A DNA stretch of 64,000 nucleotides, taken from contig CAYWXK010000017.1 in the NCBI GenBank assembly GCA_964462515.1, forward strand, positions 18,086 through 82,085, in the 5' to 3' direction. The notes under the pieces were generated by a model. It searched no databases. It was not told the origin of the DNA and worked only from the letters and a program-made list of their open reading frames with translations. This document shows, in pieces, positions 34,969-43,608 of this stretch. The stretch is from CAYWXK01 sp964462515 (GTDB taxonomy: Bacteria; Planctomycetota; Phycisphaerae; Sedimentisphaerales; Anaerobacaceae). The position numbers and the translations under genes are program-made. Within the stretch, counting starts at the first letter, position 1; every line of letters starts with the position of its first letter.

Positions 34969-35889
34969 ATGAAATCGCAAGCTCATATTGACGTTTTAGG
35001 TCTCGGTTCCGTAACGGTGGATTTCGTAGGAACTGTCAAGACTTGGCCGGACAAGGGTGTTAAGATGATGCTCGACAGTTTTTCGGTTTGTGATGGGGGC
35101 CTTGTTGGCACAGCCCTGGCGGCCATCGCACGGCTGGGCGGTAAAGCGGCTTTTGCGGGCAAGCTCGGACAGTCTGAAATGGCAAGGCGTGCGCTGAAAG
35201 CACTTTCTAAAGAATCTGTTGACACATCATTTGTGCTTCCTGCTGAAGGTGCTGAGCCGATTATTGCCTTTATCCTTACCAGCAGCATTGATGGGCAGCG
35301 GAATATCCTCTGGACTCGCCAGAACGTTCAGTATCCGATGCCGTGGGAGTTTCCAGACAAAAACTGGTTTGAAAGGACATCAGTATTGCTGATTGACTAT
35401 GAATCAGGACTTGCAGGAATTGAAACGGCTAAAATAGCAAGACAATATAATATCCCCGTTGTGATTGACGCTGAACGCGATGAGCCACACGTTGCTGAGG
35501 CGTTAGGGATATCTTCTCATATCATTATTTCTGAGGATTTTGCAAGTAGTTACGTTGGCAAAGTGAACATAGCTGATATGCTGACAGCTTTGCGAACCGA
35601 TTCGCAACAGACCGTAATAATTACGCGTGGCGAGAAAGGCTGTGCGGGGTTGACCGACAAAGGTATGTTTGAGCTGCCTGCATACAAGGTTGACCTTGTC
35701 GATACAACCGGTTGCGGTGATACATTTCACGGTGCTTATGCGCTGGCTCTTGCCCGAAAGCAATCCGTTATCGAGGCCGCAAAATTCGCCTCGGCCGCAG
35801 CGGCATTGTGTGCGACGCAGTTGGGTGGCCGAGCTGGAATTCCGACGGCCGAACAGTTAGAGCAGTTCTTGAGCAAACATAAGTCTTGA
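34969..35889 (+). CDS. PfkB-family carbohydrate kinase
   Basis: A 306-residue ribokinase-type kinase. The first PfkB signature is GGLVGTALAAIARLGGKAAFAGKLG and the second is DTTGCGDTFHGAYALAL, with the catalytic Asp. It phosphorylates a sugar, sugar phosphate or nucleoside. It lies 18 bases before a class II aldolase gene, so a tagatose- or fructose-type bisphosphate route is likely (inference). Only a weak ribosome site (TAAGAGTAAGT) precedes the ATG. Confidence 0.88.
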   Translation: MKSQAHIDVLGLGSVTVDFVGTVKTWPDKGVKMMLDSFSVCDGGLVGTALAAIARLGGKAAFAGKLGQSEMARRALKALSKESVDTSFVLPAEGAEPIIAFILTSSIDGQRNILWTRQNVQYPMPWEFPDKNWFERTSVLLIDYESGLAGIETAKIARQYNIPVVIDAERDEPHVAEALGISSHIIISEDFASSYVGKVNIADMLTALRTDSQQTVIITRGEKGCAGLTDKGMFELPAYKVDLVDTTGCGDTFHGAYALALARKQSVIEAAKFASAAAALCATQLGGRAGIPTAEQLEQFLSKHKS

Positions 35890-35907
35890 TTCTTATTGGG
35901 GAGCCGA

Positions 35908-36753
35908 ATGAGTCTCGTGCCAATGTCTGAAATCCTGATTCCTGCTCGTCGCGGCGGCTATGCTGTTGGTGCGTTCGAGGTCTGGAATCTCGAGTCTGTC
36001 CAGGCCGTGGTTGCCGCAGCCGAGGGACTATCGCAGCCTGTGATACTACAGGTGGGGCCCTATGAAGCTGATTACGCAGGGTTGGAAGATATCTCGCATA
36101 TAGCCATCTTTCACGCAAGACGAGCAAGAGTGCCGGTTGTAATCCACCTGGACCACGGAGATACTTTTGAACGGGTTATGCATTGCATCAATCATGGTTT
36201 TACTTCCGTTATGCTTGATGTTTCACACTTGCCTTACGCCGAGAATGTTGCCGCCACAAAAGAGGTGGCTCGGGCGGCACATGCCTGCGGCGCAAGTGTG
36301 GAAGGTGAGCTTGGAAGGATAGGGGGTGAGGAGTCCGGCATCGATGTGACTAATGAGGACATTCACCTCACTAATCCCCATCAGGCCCTCGAGTTTGTAA
36401 AGGAAACAGGAATTGACGCCCTTGCCGTGGCAATCGGCACAGTTCACGGATTTTACAAAAGCAAGCCCAACATCAGGCTGGGATTGCTCGAGGAGATTGC
36501 CGAAAGAGTGCCGATTCCTCTTGTTATGCACGGTGGTTCCGGCACGCCGGACACGGATGTTCGCAAGGCAGTGTCTATTGGCATCGCAAAGGTGAATGTA
36601 TGCACCGAGCTGGTTGCAGCCTTTGCCGATACTTTCGTCAATGAACAAGAGGAGCAGGATTTCAGATACAATGTCCCACGTGTATTCACCAGACCAAGAG
36701 CAGCGGCGAAGAAGTTAGTTGAAGAGAAAATCCGGTTGTTTGCAGGCCTGTAG
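35908..36753 (+). CDS. class II fructose/tagatose-bisphosphate aldolase family
   Basis: A 281-residue zinc aldolase that splits a ketose bisphosphate into dihydroxyacetone phosphate and an aldehyde. Zinc ligands are in HLDHGD (near residue 82) and the later HGFYKSK and MHGGSGTPD motifs; the start MSLVPMSEILIPARRGGYAVGAF is the standard GatY/KbaY/Fba form. ATG 35908 (GGGGAG upstream) is preferred to TTG 35896. It follows the PfkB gene and precedes the remains of an amidohydrolase gene. Confidence 0.9.
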   Translation: MSLVPMSEILIPARRGGYAVGAFEVWNLESVQAVVAAAEGLSQPVILQVGPYEADYAGLEDISHIAIFHARRARVPVVIHLDHGDTFERVMHCINHGFTSVMLDVSHLPYAENVAATKEVARAAHACGASVEGELGRIGGEESGIDVTNEDIHLTNPHQALEFVKETGIDALAVAIGTVHGFYKSKPNIRLGLLEEIAERVPIPLVMHGGSGTPDTDVRKAVSIGIAKVNVCTELVAAFADTFVNEQEEQDFRYNVPRVFTRPRAAAKKLVEEKIRLFAGL

Positions 36754-36776
36754 CAACAGAACTGGGGAAATCTTAA

Positions 36777-36968
36777 ATGGGTCACAGTAAGACATTCAAC
36801 ATTCTGAACAAACAAATTGATGAGATAGAGGCTATCGATACACACATGCACATCAGCTCCTCTTCCCTGCCGGCCAGGGGACTACATGATATTTTGCTCT
36901 ATCACTTGGTAGTCAGTGACCTTTACGCTGCTGGCTGCCCGAGCAGCTGGCCATTCCCAGCTTATTAA
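36777..36968 (+). pseudogene. amidohydrolase / uronate isomerase-like gene remnant
   Basis: Only the first 60 or so residues remain. IDEIEAIDTHMHI holds the HxH metal motif of the amidohydrolase superfamily and GLHDILLYHLVVSDLYAAGCP looks like glucuronate isomerase-type proteins, which run to 400 residues or more. The frame ends at 36968 in repeat DNA. The gene is 23 bases from the aldolase, so it was probably part of that sugar operon before the 3' part was lost. Confidence 0.65.
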
Positions 36969-37193
36969 GCTCCCTTACCCTTGCCACGGCGTAGCTTAAT
37001 CGCGAAGCCGGGTTCCACTCACCAATTAACCAATCCTTCGATTTTGTTCAGAATGGTGAGTGGACCTGTCTTGAGCGTAGTCGAAAGAGTCAAACCATAA
37101 TATTTTTACCCTGCCTAAAAAGCAGGGCCCGTTTAGACCTAAAGGTCTAACGGGTCAGGGCTTCCTTTCTAACGGGGTAAATTGCATACCCCA
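36969..37193. repeat. composite of families B and A after the remnant
   Basis: A GCGTAGCTT..GCGAAGC element (36984-37012) is followed by family B (37035-37098, inverted copy of 32957-33020). After it comes family A: ATTTTTACCCTGCC, then CCCGTTTAGACCT / AGGTCTAACGGG and TTTCTAACGGGG, matching 3962-4066 with one part missing. Confidence 0.85.
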
Positions 37194-37220
37194 ATGAAAT
37201 TGTTTAGAATAGCAGGCTGT

Positions 37221-40200
37221 ATGAGGACGCGAAACTTGATTTTGTTGGTTTTGTTGATTCTTGCTTTGGCTTATGTTGGCGCGGCATACACAGCCGAACC
37301 CAAATCTGGCGTGGCTGCACCCCAATCTCTCGAGAAGGATTTTGACATAGCGCGTTTCGCCCGTGTTGTGACGTGGGACCCAAATCGCACCGGCAGTCAT
37401 CCCAGCCGTATTGAGGAGCTTAAAATAGACGAGATATTTCTTGAGACTGATGTTCTGCCGGCCGCTAATGGAACATACATCGTGCCACGTGCCCCCAACG
37501 GTCAGGGGTGTATCGGTCTTCAATGGATGCAAAGTATTGAAAGCCGCATTCTAAAAGAGCTGGTGCTGCTATTTGCTGAGGGTTCGCCGATGCCGTCCAC
37601 CAATGAAATTCGCATAGAGTCGTGGGTTGGTGAATCGGCCTGGCAGGGAGACTGGAAACCGCTTCCGGTAAAGATAGAGCAAGAAGGGAACCGGTGGTTT
37701 TTCCGCATCATCTGGCCAAATGGTGGTCCAGGCTGCATCGGCGTAGAAAAGGTCCGCTGGATATTCCCCGCATCTACCAGGCCTTTCGTTGTCAGCAAGA
37801 TAGAGACCTTTACGCTCTGTAAATGGGATAGCGTCGTCCTAAATCTCGAATTGGAAAAACCAAAAACCGGTCAGTCGGGCAGGATAGAATTATATAACGG
37901 TGAGATAATCGAACCACCAGCTAAAGACAATTCTCTGCATTGCGAATGGGATTTAGCCGGCCCTCTTCAACTGAAAATACGCTATTGCAAACCGGAAAAA
38001 AGATTACTTAAAAGCGACCGGACGCTGGTTACAGTTCGACTGCCGGAGGGGACATTTAGTGTGTCAATTAACGATATACTTGAACACGGATGCGTCTATG
38101 TGCCGGCCTTTGGGTTCTTTATGGCTAAAGATTCCGCAGATGTGAGCCCCGTTAGAAATAAAATGGCAGATACATTTTCCCTGTATCCTGTGGCAATTTC
38201 TAACGGGGTGAGCCTTGATAAATATCGCCAAAAAATCACTGGAAATGAGACAATCCTTCGACTCCTTTCAGTCGCTCAGGATGGTGAGCGGAGTCGAACC
38301 ATTCGGCAGCGTGTGCGCAAAACGCCGGACCAATCCTTCACGCAGGCAATGGAAAAGGTGCATCATAAGGTTCAGGATAATGGGCCTACAATGCTGTCTC
38401 TGGCCTGCGACAACCACAAATTTGTCGTGGAGCGGGCAGGAGATTTATGGGTATTCGAGGGCGGTTTTAAGCTCATTCCCACGTTTGGCTCAGGCAAAAA
38501 CGAAAAGTTGACACGTAATATGTATGGCGGCTGGCTGCCGGTGCCTGTCACAACCGTAGAAGAAGACGGCATTCGTTACCGGCAGCGAACCTTTGTCGCC
38601 CCATACGGGCAAGAGAATCCAGATTATCACCCATTTTTGCAGCGTCAGCCCATTTGCGTGGCGGAATTAATCATAGAAAACCCTCATCCAGATAGTGCCG
38701 ATTCCTCGCTTAATCTGAGGTTTTTGGCAGATGCTAAAAAAAATCAGCCCGCTGAACTGCAGCAGGTGCAAAATGGAATGGTCGTGCAAAAACAAGAACG
38801 GCTTCTGGCTTTTGTCGATACAAGCGAGATAAAAACGCTCAAAGTAGAGGCGCAAAACGGTAACTTAATAATAAGTGGGACTGTGCCGGGCCAAACAACA
38901 GAGAGTTGTTTTGTCTATATTCCAACCTGGGAAATCAAGCCGGATGAGTATGCATCTCTCAAGGGCGGAACTAAGTTACTTTCGGAAACAGAAACTTATT
39001 GGAACAATATACTGGCATCTGCTGCACAACTCGAAATTCCTGAGCCGCTGCTTCTGAATGTAATACGTGCTTCACAGGTGTATTGCCTGATGGCTGCGCG
39101 GAACGAAGAACAGGGCAAGCGATTTGCAGCGTGGATATCATCGGACCGTTACGGGCCATTGGAAAGTGAAGCTCATTCCATAATTCGCGGTATGGATTTG
39201 ATGGGGAACGAAGATTTTGCTCGCCGGTCTATGGACTTTTTTATCAATAAATATAATCCAGCAGGTTACCTTACCACGGGCTATACCGTTATGGGCACGG
39301 GATGGCACCTGTGGACTCTGGCGGAGCATTATCAATTGACGAAAGACTCGCAGTGGCTCAAAAAAGTTGCGCCGGAGGTGGCACGAGTGTGTCAGTGGAT
39401 AGTTCGACAGCGGGAAAAAACCAAAAAAATAAATATCTATGGCGAGAAATTGCCGGAATACGGCCTTATGCCGCCGGGTGTAGCAGCGGACTGGAATCGT
39501 TTCGGATACCGCTCATACAATCAGGGTAATTTCTATGCAGGACTGGACGGGGCGGCCCGGTGCCTGGCTGATATTGGCTATCCTGATGCAAATTCACTGC
39601 TTGGCAACGCTGCTCAATTCAGGGAGGACATTCAACGCTCTTATCTTTGGACACAGCAGCATTCACCCGTGCTGTCACTGAGTAACGGCACCTGGGTTCC
39701 ATACTATCCGTCATTTGTTTACGGTTTCGGCGAGGATGCCTACCCGGGTGAGGATGGCGGCAGGTCCTGGTGTTACGATGTCGAAATAGGTTCGCATCAT
39801 CTGGCGGTCTTGGGGGTGCTGGATGAGACAGACCCAAACATTGATTGGATAGCAGACCGTATGGAGGATGTCTGGTTTTTCCACGATGGCCTTTACGATT
39901 ATCCCGCCGAAGAAACTAAGAAGGACTGGTTCAATCTGGGGGGCTTCTCGAAGGTGCAGCCATATTACACTCGTATCCAGGAGCTTTACGCGTTAATTGA
40001 TGACGTCAAACCATTCATTCGGTCATATTTTAATGCCATTCCTTCGTTACTCAATACAGAGAACCTCTCCTTTTGGGAGCATTTCCACAACAACGGTGCG
40101 TGGAACAAAACGCACGAAACCGGCTGGTTTTTGGCACAAACGCGTCTTATGCTGGTGATGGAGCGTGGTGATGATGAGCTATGGCTGGCGCCTTTTGTTA

Positions 40201-40535
40201 CAAACCACTGGATGAAAAATGGTATGGTCGTGGGCGTCCGAAATGCGCCGACCAAATTTGGCAAGGTCAGCTATAAGATTACTTCTGCTGTCAGCAAGGG
40301 GTATATTGAAGCAGTGGTTGAGCCGCTGGTGGTTCGACAGGCTCACCATCCCGAACGGAGTCGAGGGACTCGTTCAGTGCCCGAAACATTGGTGCTTCGC
40401 CTGCGTCATCCGGATGAAAAACCTATAAAGTCTGTAACGGTCAACGGCAAACCGCACAAAGACTTTAACCCTCAGCGGGAATACATACGGCTCAAGCCGG
40501 ATACCGGGAAGATAATCGTTCGAGCACAATATTGA
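37221..40535 (+). CDS. large exported glycosidase-like protein with repeat inserts
   Basis: A 1104-residue protein. It has a signal peptide (MRTRNLILLVLLILALAYVGAAYTA), an N-terminal region (about 35-260) that may be a lectin-like sandwich, a middle beta-rich part, and an (alpha/alpha)6-barrel-type region about residues 600-960 (WISSDRYGPLESEAH, GYLTTGYTVMGTGWHLW, EIGSHHLAVLGV). Exact GH family unknown. Three repeat-derived segments are in frame: family A at 38147-38208, family B at 38254-38302 and at 40329-40368. ATG 37221 is chosen because a clean signal peptide starts there; TTG 37182 and ATG 37194 are also possible. Confidence 0.75.
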   Translation: MRTRNLILLVLLILALAYVGAAYTAEPKSGVAAPQSLEKDFDIARFARVVTWDPNRTGSHPSRIEELKIDEIFLETDVLPAANGTYIVPRAPNGQGCIGLQWMQSIESRILKELVLLFAEGSPMPSTNEIRIESWVGESAWQGDWKPLPVKIEQEGNRWFFRIIWPNGGPGCIGVEKVRWIFPASTRPFVVSKIETFTLCKWDSVVLNLELEKPKTGQSGRIELYNGEIIEPPAKDNSLHCEWDLAGPLQLKIRYCKPEKRLLKSDRTLVTVRLPEGTFSVSINDILEHGCVYVPAFGFFMAKDSADVSPVRNKMADTFSLYPVAISNGVSLDKYRQKITGNETILRLLSVAQDGERSRTIRQRVRKTPDQSFTQAMEKVHHKVQDNGPTMLSLACDNHKFVVERAGDLWVFEGGFKLIPTFGSGKNEKLTRNMYGGWLPVPVTTVEEDGIRYRQRTFVAPYGQENPDYHPFLQRQPICVAELIIENPHPDSADSSLNLRFLADAKKNQPAELQQVQNGMVVQKQERLLAFVDTSEIKTLKVEAQNGNLIISGTVPGQTTESCFVYIPTWEIKPDEYASLKGGTKLLSETETYWNNILASAAQLEIPEPLLLNVIRASQVYCLMAARNEEQGKRFAAWISSDRYGPLESEAHSIIRGMDLMGNEDFARRSMDFFINKYNPAGYLTTGYTVMGTGWHLWTLAEHYQLTKDSQWLKKVAPEVARVCQWIVRQREKTKKINIYGEKLPEYGLMPPGVAADWNRFGYRSYNQGNFYAGLDGAARCLADIGYPDANSLLGNAAQFREDIQRSYLWTQQHSPVLSLSNGTWVPYYPSFVYGFGEDAYPGEDGGRSWCYDVEIGSHHLAVLGVLDETDPNIDWIADRMEDVWFFHDGLYDYPAEETKKDWFNLGGFSKVQPYYTRIQELYALIDDVKPFIRSYFNAIPSLLNTENLSFWEHFHNNGAWNKTHETGWFLAQTRLMLVMERGDDELWLAPFVTNHWMKNGMVVGVRNAPTKFGKVSYKITSAVSKGYIEAVVEPLVVRQAHHPERSRGTRSVPETLVLRLRHPDEKPIKSVTVNGKPHKDFNPQREYIRLKPDTGKIIVRAQY
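38147..38208. repeat. family A hairpin inside a glycosidase gene
   Basis: CCCCGTTAGAAAT (38147-38159) pairs perfectly with ATTTCTAACGGGG (38196-38208). It is 62 bases long and in frame, encoding PVRNKMADTFSLYPVAISNG. Confidence 0.85.
38254..38302. repeat. family B copy inside a glycosidase gene, one orientation
   Basis: CCTTCGACTCCTTTCAGTCG then CTCAGGATGGTGAGCGGAGTC and GAACC. It is the reverse complement of the element at 4740-4770. Read in frame as LRLLSVAQDGERSR. Confidence 0.85.
40329..40368. repeat. family B copy inside a glycosidase gene, other orientation
   Basis: TGGTTCGACAGGCTCACCAT then CCCGAACGGAGTCGAGGGA. Read in frame as VVRQAHHPERSRG. The same peptide is encoded at 51664-51703. 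Confidence 0.85.
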
Positions 40536-40691
40536 TAGGCCGAAGTCAATTAACCGCTGATAACACAGTCATAGGGACTCCTTACGGAGAGAACGCAGAT
40601 AAAAACTTAAAAAAATAACTCTGCGACCTCTGACATAAGGCATCCCCAAGTGGAGGCGTTCTCTGCGGTAAAAGAAAGTTCGTATGAAATT
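40536..40691. repeat. gap with nested families F and D
   Basis: An outer repeat (ACCGCTGATAACACAG ... CGTTCTCTGCGGT) appears to be interrupted by family F (GGACTCCTTACGGAGAGAAC at 40575-40598) and by family D (GGCATCCCCAAGTGGA at 40639-40654). Confidence 0.6.
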
Positions 40692-43316
40692 ATGAGAAAA
40701 GGGAAGAAATTTTTGATGATAGGATTTGTGGAATCGTTTGTGTTAGCTATCTGTTCGATGCTGTCAACAGCCGGGGCGACTGAGATGCCGGGTCCGTTTG
40801 TGCTGAAAGAGGATTCGTTTAAGCACTATATTGATACTTTCAACAAAGACGATAATGAGCTGTTCGTTCAGTATATCCCGAATGAAAAAGCGTGGGAATT
40901 TCTCAAGGTGAACATTCCGTTATTTGAGTGTCCGGACAAGGATTTCGAGCTGACCTATTATTTTCGCTGGTGGACCTATCGCAAACACATCAAGGAAACG
41001 CCTGATGGGTTTGTGGTTACTGAGTTTCTGCCGAAGGTAAGCTGGGGCGGCAAGCACAATGAGATTAGCTGCGCCGCAGGCCATCATTTTTACGAGGGCC
41101 GATGGCTGCACGATGCGAAATATCTGGACGATTACGCCGTGTTCTGGTTTCAAAAGGGCGGAGCACCGCGAAGATACAGTTGCTGGATTGCCGATGCACT
41201 CTACGCTCGATATCTTGTCATGCCGCTGCGCCTCGCGTCGCAAGACGCGGCAGCAGGGCGGCCGGACAAAAAGCTAATTACCAGCCTGCTCGATGACCTA
41301 GTCCGTAACTATAAAGAATGGGAAAAAGAGAGGCTCGAACCCGATGGCTTGTTCTGGCAGATTGACGACCGGGACGGGATGGAGTTTTCCATTTCCGGTT
41401 CGGGAGGGCTAAAAATGTTAGGTGAACCAGGCAAGCGGCCCTCGATAAACTCTTATATGTTCGGCGACGCAAGAGCTATTGCAAAAATCGCCGAGCTTGC
41501 CGGGCGAAACGACATTGCAGAAGAATACCAGGCAAAGGCTGAAAAGCTCAAACAGCTTATCCAGACAAAACTATGGAACGACAGGGAAAAGTTTTTTATG
41601 ACGCTGCCTCGCGATAAAGAAACGCTGGTCAATGTTCGCGAGGAAATCGGTTTTACTCCGTGGTACTTCAATCTGCCGGAGCAAAGTTATGAAGAGGCCT
41701 GGAAGGAATTGATGGACCCAAAAGGTTTTTATGCGCCGTTTGGTCCTACGACCGCAGAGCAGCGTCACCCGCAATTTGCCGTTCGCTACGAAGGACATTC
41801 CTGCCAGTGGAATGGCCCAAGCTGGCCTTACGCAACTTCAATAACCTTGACTGCTCTTGCCAACGTCCTGAACAACTATAAACAGGATGTCATAAGTTGT
41901 GCTGATTATTTTGAGACTCTGAAGATTTACACAAAGAGCCATCGCCTGAAGCGTGAAAATGGCCAGGTCGTTGCCTGGATAGACGAGAACCTTAATCCTT
42001 ATACCGGAGACTGGATTGCTCGAACTCGTTTATCCGGCTCGGTCCGAGGTAAGGATTATAATCATTCCACGTATTGCGATTTGGTCATTTCCGGTTTGGT
42101 CGGCCTGCGACCGCGGCCAGATGATGTTGTCGAGGTTAACCCGCTGCTCCCTCAAGATACGTGGGACTGGTTCTGCCTCGACAATGTGCTCTACCATGGG
42201 CGGATAATTACAATACTCTGGGACAAGACGGGTAAGAAATATAACAGAGGAACAGGTCTGCGTGTGTTCGCCGATGGCAAAGAGGCAGCTCAAGCAGATT
42301 CACTGCAGCGTGTCACTGGTAAGTTAAGACCAGCAGCCGTCGGCGACGCCTCAATTTCCCCGACACAAGACTTGCGTGCAGTGCAAGGAGCGACTGCTCG
42401 CCGTGCTGATGCACTGGCGCAGCAGGCAGGTTGGCGCAAGTATGAGAATAATCCTGTTCTCGGCGGTAACCTTGGGACCTGCTTCGATGTGGCTGTCCTC
42501 AAGGAAAAGAGCAAATACCGTATGTGGTTCTCCTGGCGTCCAAAAAAGTCTATTGCCTTGGTTGAAAGCACCGACGGTATCCACTGGGGCGACCCGGAAA
42601 TCGTGCTGGGACCCAGGCCGGATTCGACTTGGGAACACCAGGTCAACCGGCCAGTGGTAGTAAAGCACGACAACCTCTATCATATATGGTATACGGGCCA
42701 GGCAAGCGGCCACTCTTGTATCGGGTATGCCACTAGCACCGACGGCCACAAGTGGAAGCGGACCAGCGACAAACCTGTCCTATCACCTGAAGAGCCGTGG
42801 GAAAATGTAGCGGTTATGTGCCCTCATGTCCTGTGGGACACAAAAGAAGGTCTGTATCGAATGTGGTACTCGGCAGGAGAGCAATATGAGCCGAATGCAA
42901 TCGGGTATGCCACCAGCTCAGATGGTAGGCACTGGAGCAAGCTGCCGAGCAATCCTGTTTTCACCGCCGACCCGAACAAACCATGGGAGCAGCACAAAGT
43001 AACAGCCTGCCAGGTAATACACCAGGGTAAATGGCACCTGATGTTTTACATTGGCTTTCGTGACGAGGACCATGCCCAAATAGGCCTGGCTCGCTCCAGA
43101 GACGGCATAGCCGGCTGGCAGCGCCACACTAATAATCCCATTATTTCCCCAGTCACGGGCAGCTGGGATGCAGATGCCTGCTATAAGCCGTTTGCCATCT
43201 TTGAGGGCAATAACAATCGCTGGCTGCTCTGGTACAACGGCCGCAAGGATACCGTAGAGCAGATTGGCCTTGCGATTCACGATGGCGAAGACCTTGGCTT
43301 TTTATCTTCTGATTGA
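40692..43316 (+). CDS. fused exported glycosidase: (alpha/alpha)6 plus beta-propeller
   Basis: An 874-residue protein. A signal region (LMIGFVESFVLAICSMLSTAGA) is followed by an (alpha/alpha)6-type domain (about 40-530) of the mannosylglycerate hydrolase / GH63-like kind (SCQWNGPSWPYATSITL). After a low-complexity linker (about 535-575), residues 575-870 form a GH43/GH130-like five-bladed propeller with repeated GYATS.DG..W and MWYS units. The fusion is unusual. The linker (AVQGATARRADALAQQ) may be repeat-derived. ATG 40692 gives the signal peptide; there is no strong ribosome site. Confidence 0.78.
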   Translation: MRKGKKFLMIGFVESFVLAICSMLSTAGATEMPGPFVLKEDSFKHYIDTFNKDDNELFVQYIPNEKAWEFLKVNIPLFECPDKDFELTYYFRWWTYRKHIKETPDGFVVTEFLPKVSWGGKHNEISCAAGHHFYEGRWLHDAKYLDDYAVFWFQKGGAPRRYSCWIADALYARYLVMPLRLASQDAAAGRPDKKLITSLLDDLVRNYKEWEKERLEPDGLFWQIDDRDGMEFSISGSGGLKMLGEPGKRPSINSYMFGDARAIAKIAELAGRNDIAEEYQAKAEKLKQLIQTKLWNDREKFFMTLPRDKETLVNVREEIGFTPWYFNLPEQSYEEAWKELMDPKGFYAPFGPTTAEQRHPQFAVRYEGHSCQWNGPSWPYATSITLTALANVLNNYKQDVISCADYFETLKIYTKSHRLKRENGQVVAWIDENLNPYTGDWIARTRLSGSVRGKDYNHSTYCDLVISGLVGLRPRPDDVVEVNPLLPQDTWDWFCLDNVLYHGRIITILWDKTGKKYNRGTGLRVFADGKEAAQADSLQRVTGKLRPAAVGDASISPTQDLRAVQGATARRADALAQQAGWRKYENNPVLGGNLGTCFDVAVLKEKSKYRMWFSWRPKKSIALVESTDGIHWGDPEIVLGPRPDSTWEHQVNRPVVVKHDNLYHIWYTGQASGHSCIGYATSTDGHKWKRTSDKPVLSPEEPWENVAVMCPHVLWDTKEGLYRMWYSAGEQYEPNAIGYATSSDGRHWSKLPSNPVFTADPNKPWEQHKVTACQVIHQGKWHLMFYIGFRDEDHAQIGLARSRDGIAGWQRHTNNPIISPVTGSWDADACYKPFAIFEGNNNRWLLWYNGRKDTVEQIGLAIHDGEDLGFLSSD

Positions 43317-43608
43317 TGACCCCATGAGATGTCGTTTCACTATCTCACGGGGTGAAAGGCATCACGGGTGCCGGATGAGAAGAATAAAGGCAGAAAGCAG
43401 CCGACAGACCAAACGCACTTTTGTGCCACAAAGACACTAAGACACCAAGATTACAATATATCTTTTAATTTCGTGGCTTCGTGCCTTAGTGGTAATTTTT
43501 TCACGGCGATGAGCGACAGTAATGACATTCAGTGACGGTCCTTTGAACGTTGAACATTCAACTTTAAGCATCGAGGACAACACTTGGACAGTAAAAAGGG
43601 AAAGACGA
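43317..43608. repeat. gap with a family A-like hairpin and a family C repeat
   Basis: CCCCATGAGAT (43320-43330) pairs with ATCTCACGGGG (43342-43352). A family C pair follows: TTGTGCCACAAAGACACTAAG near 43421-43445 with TTCGTGGCTTCGTGCCTTAG near 43470-43491. Then AACGTTGAACATTCAAC, a small palindrome-like run, near 43548. Confidence 0.7.
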
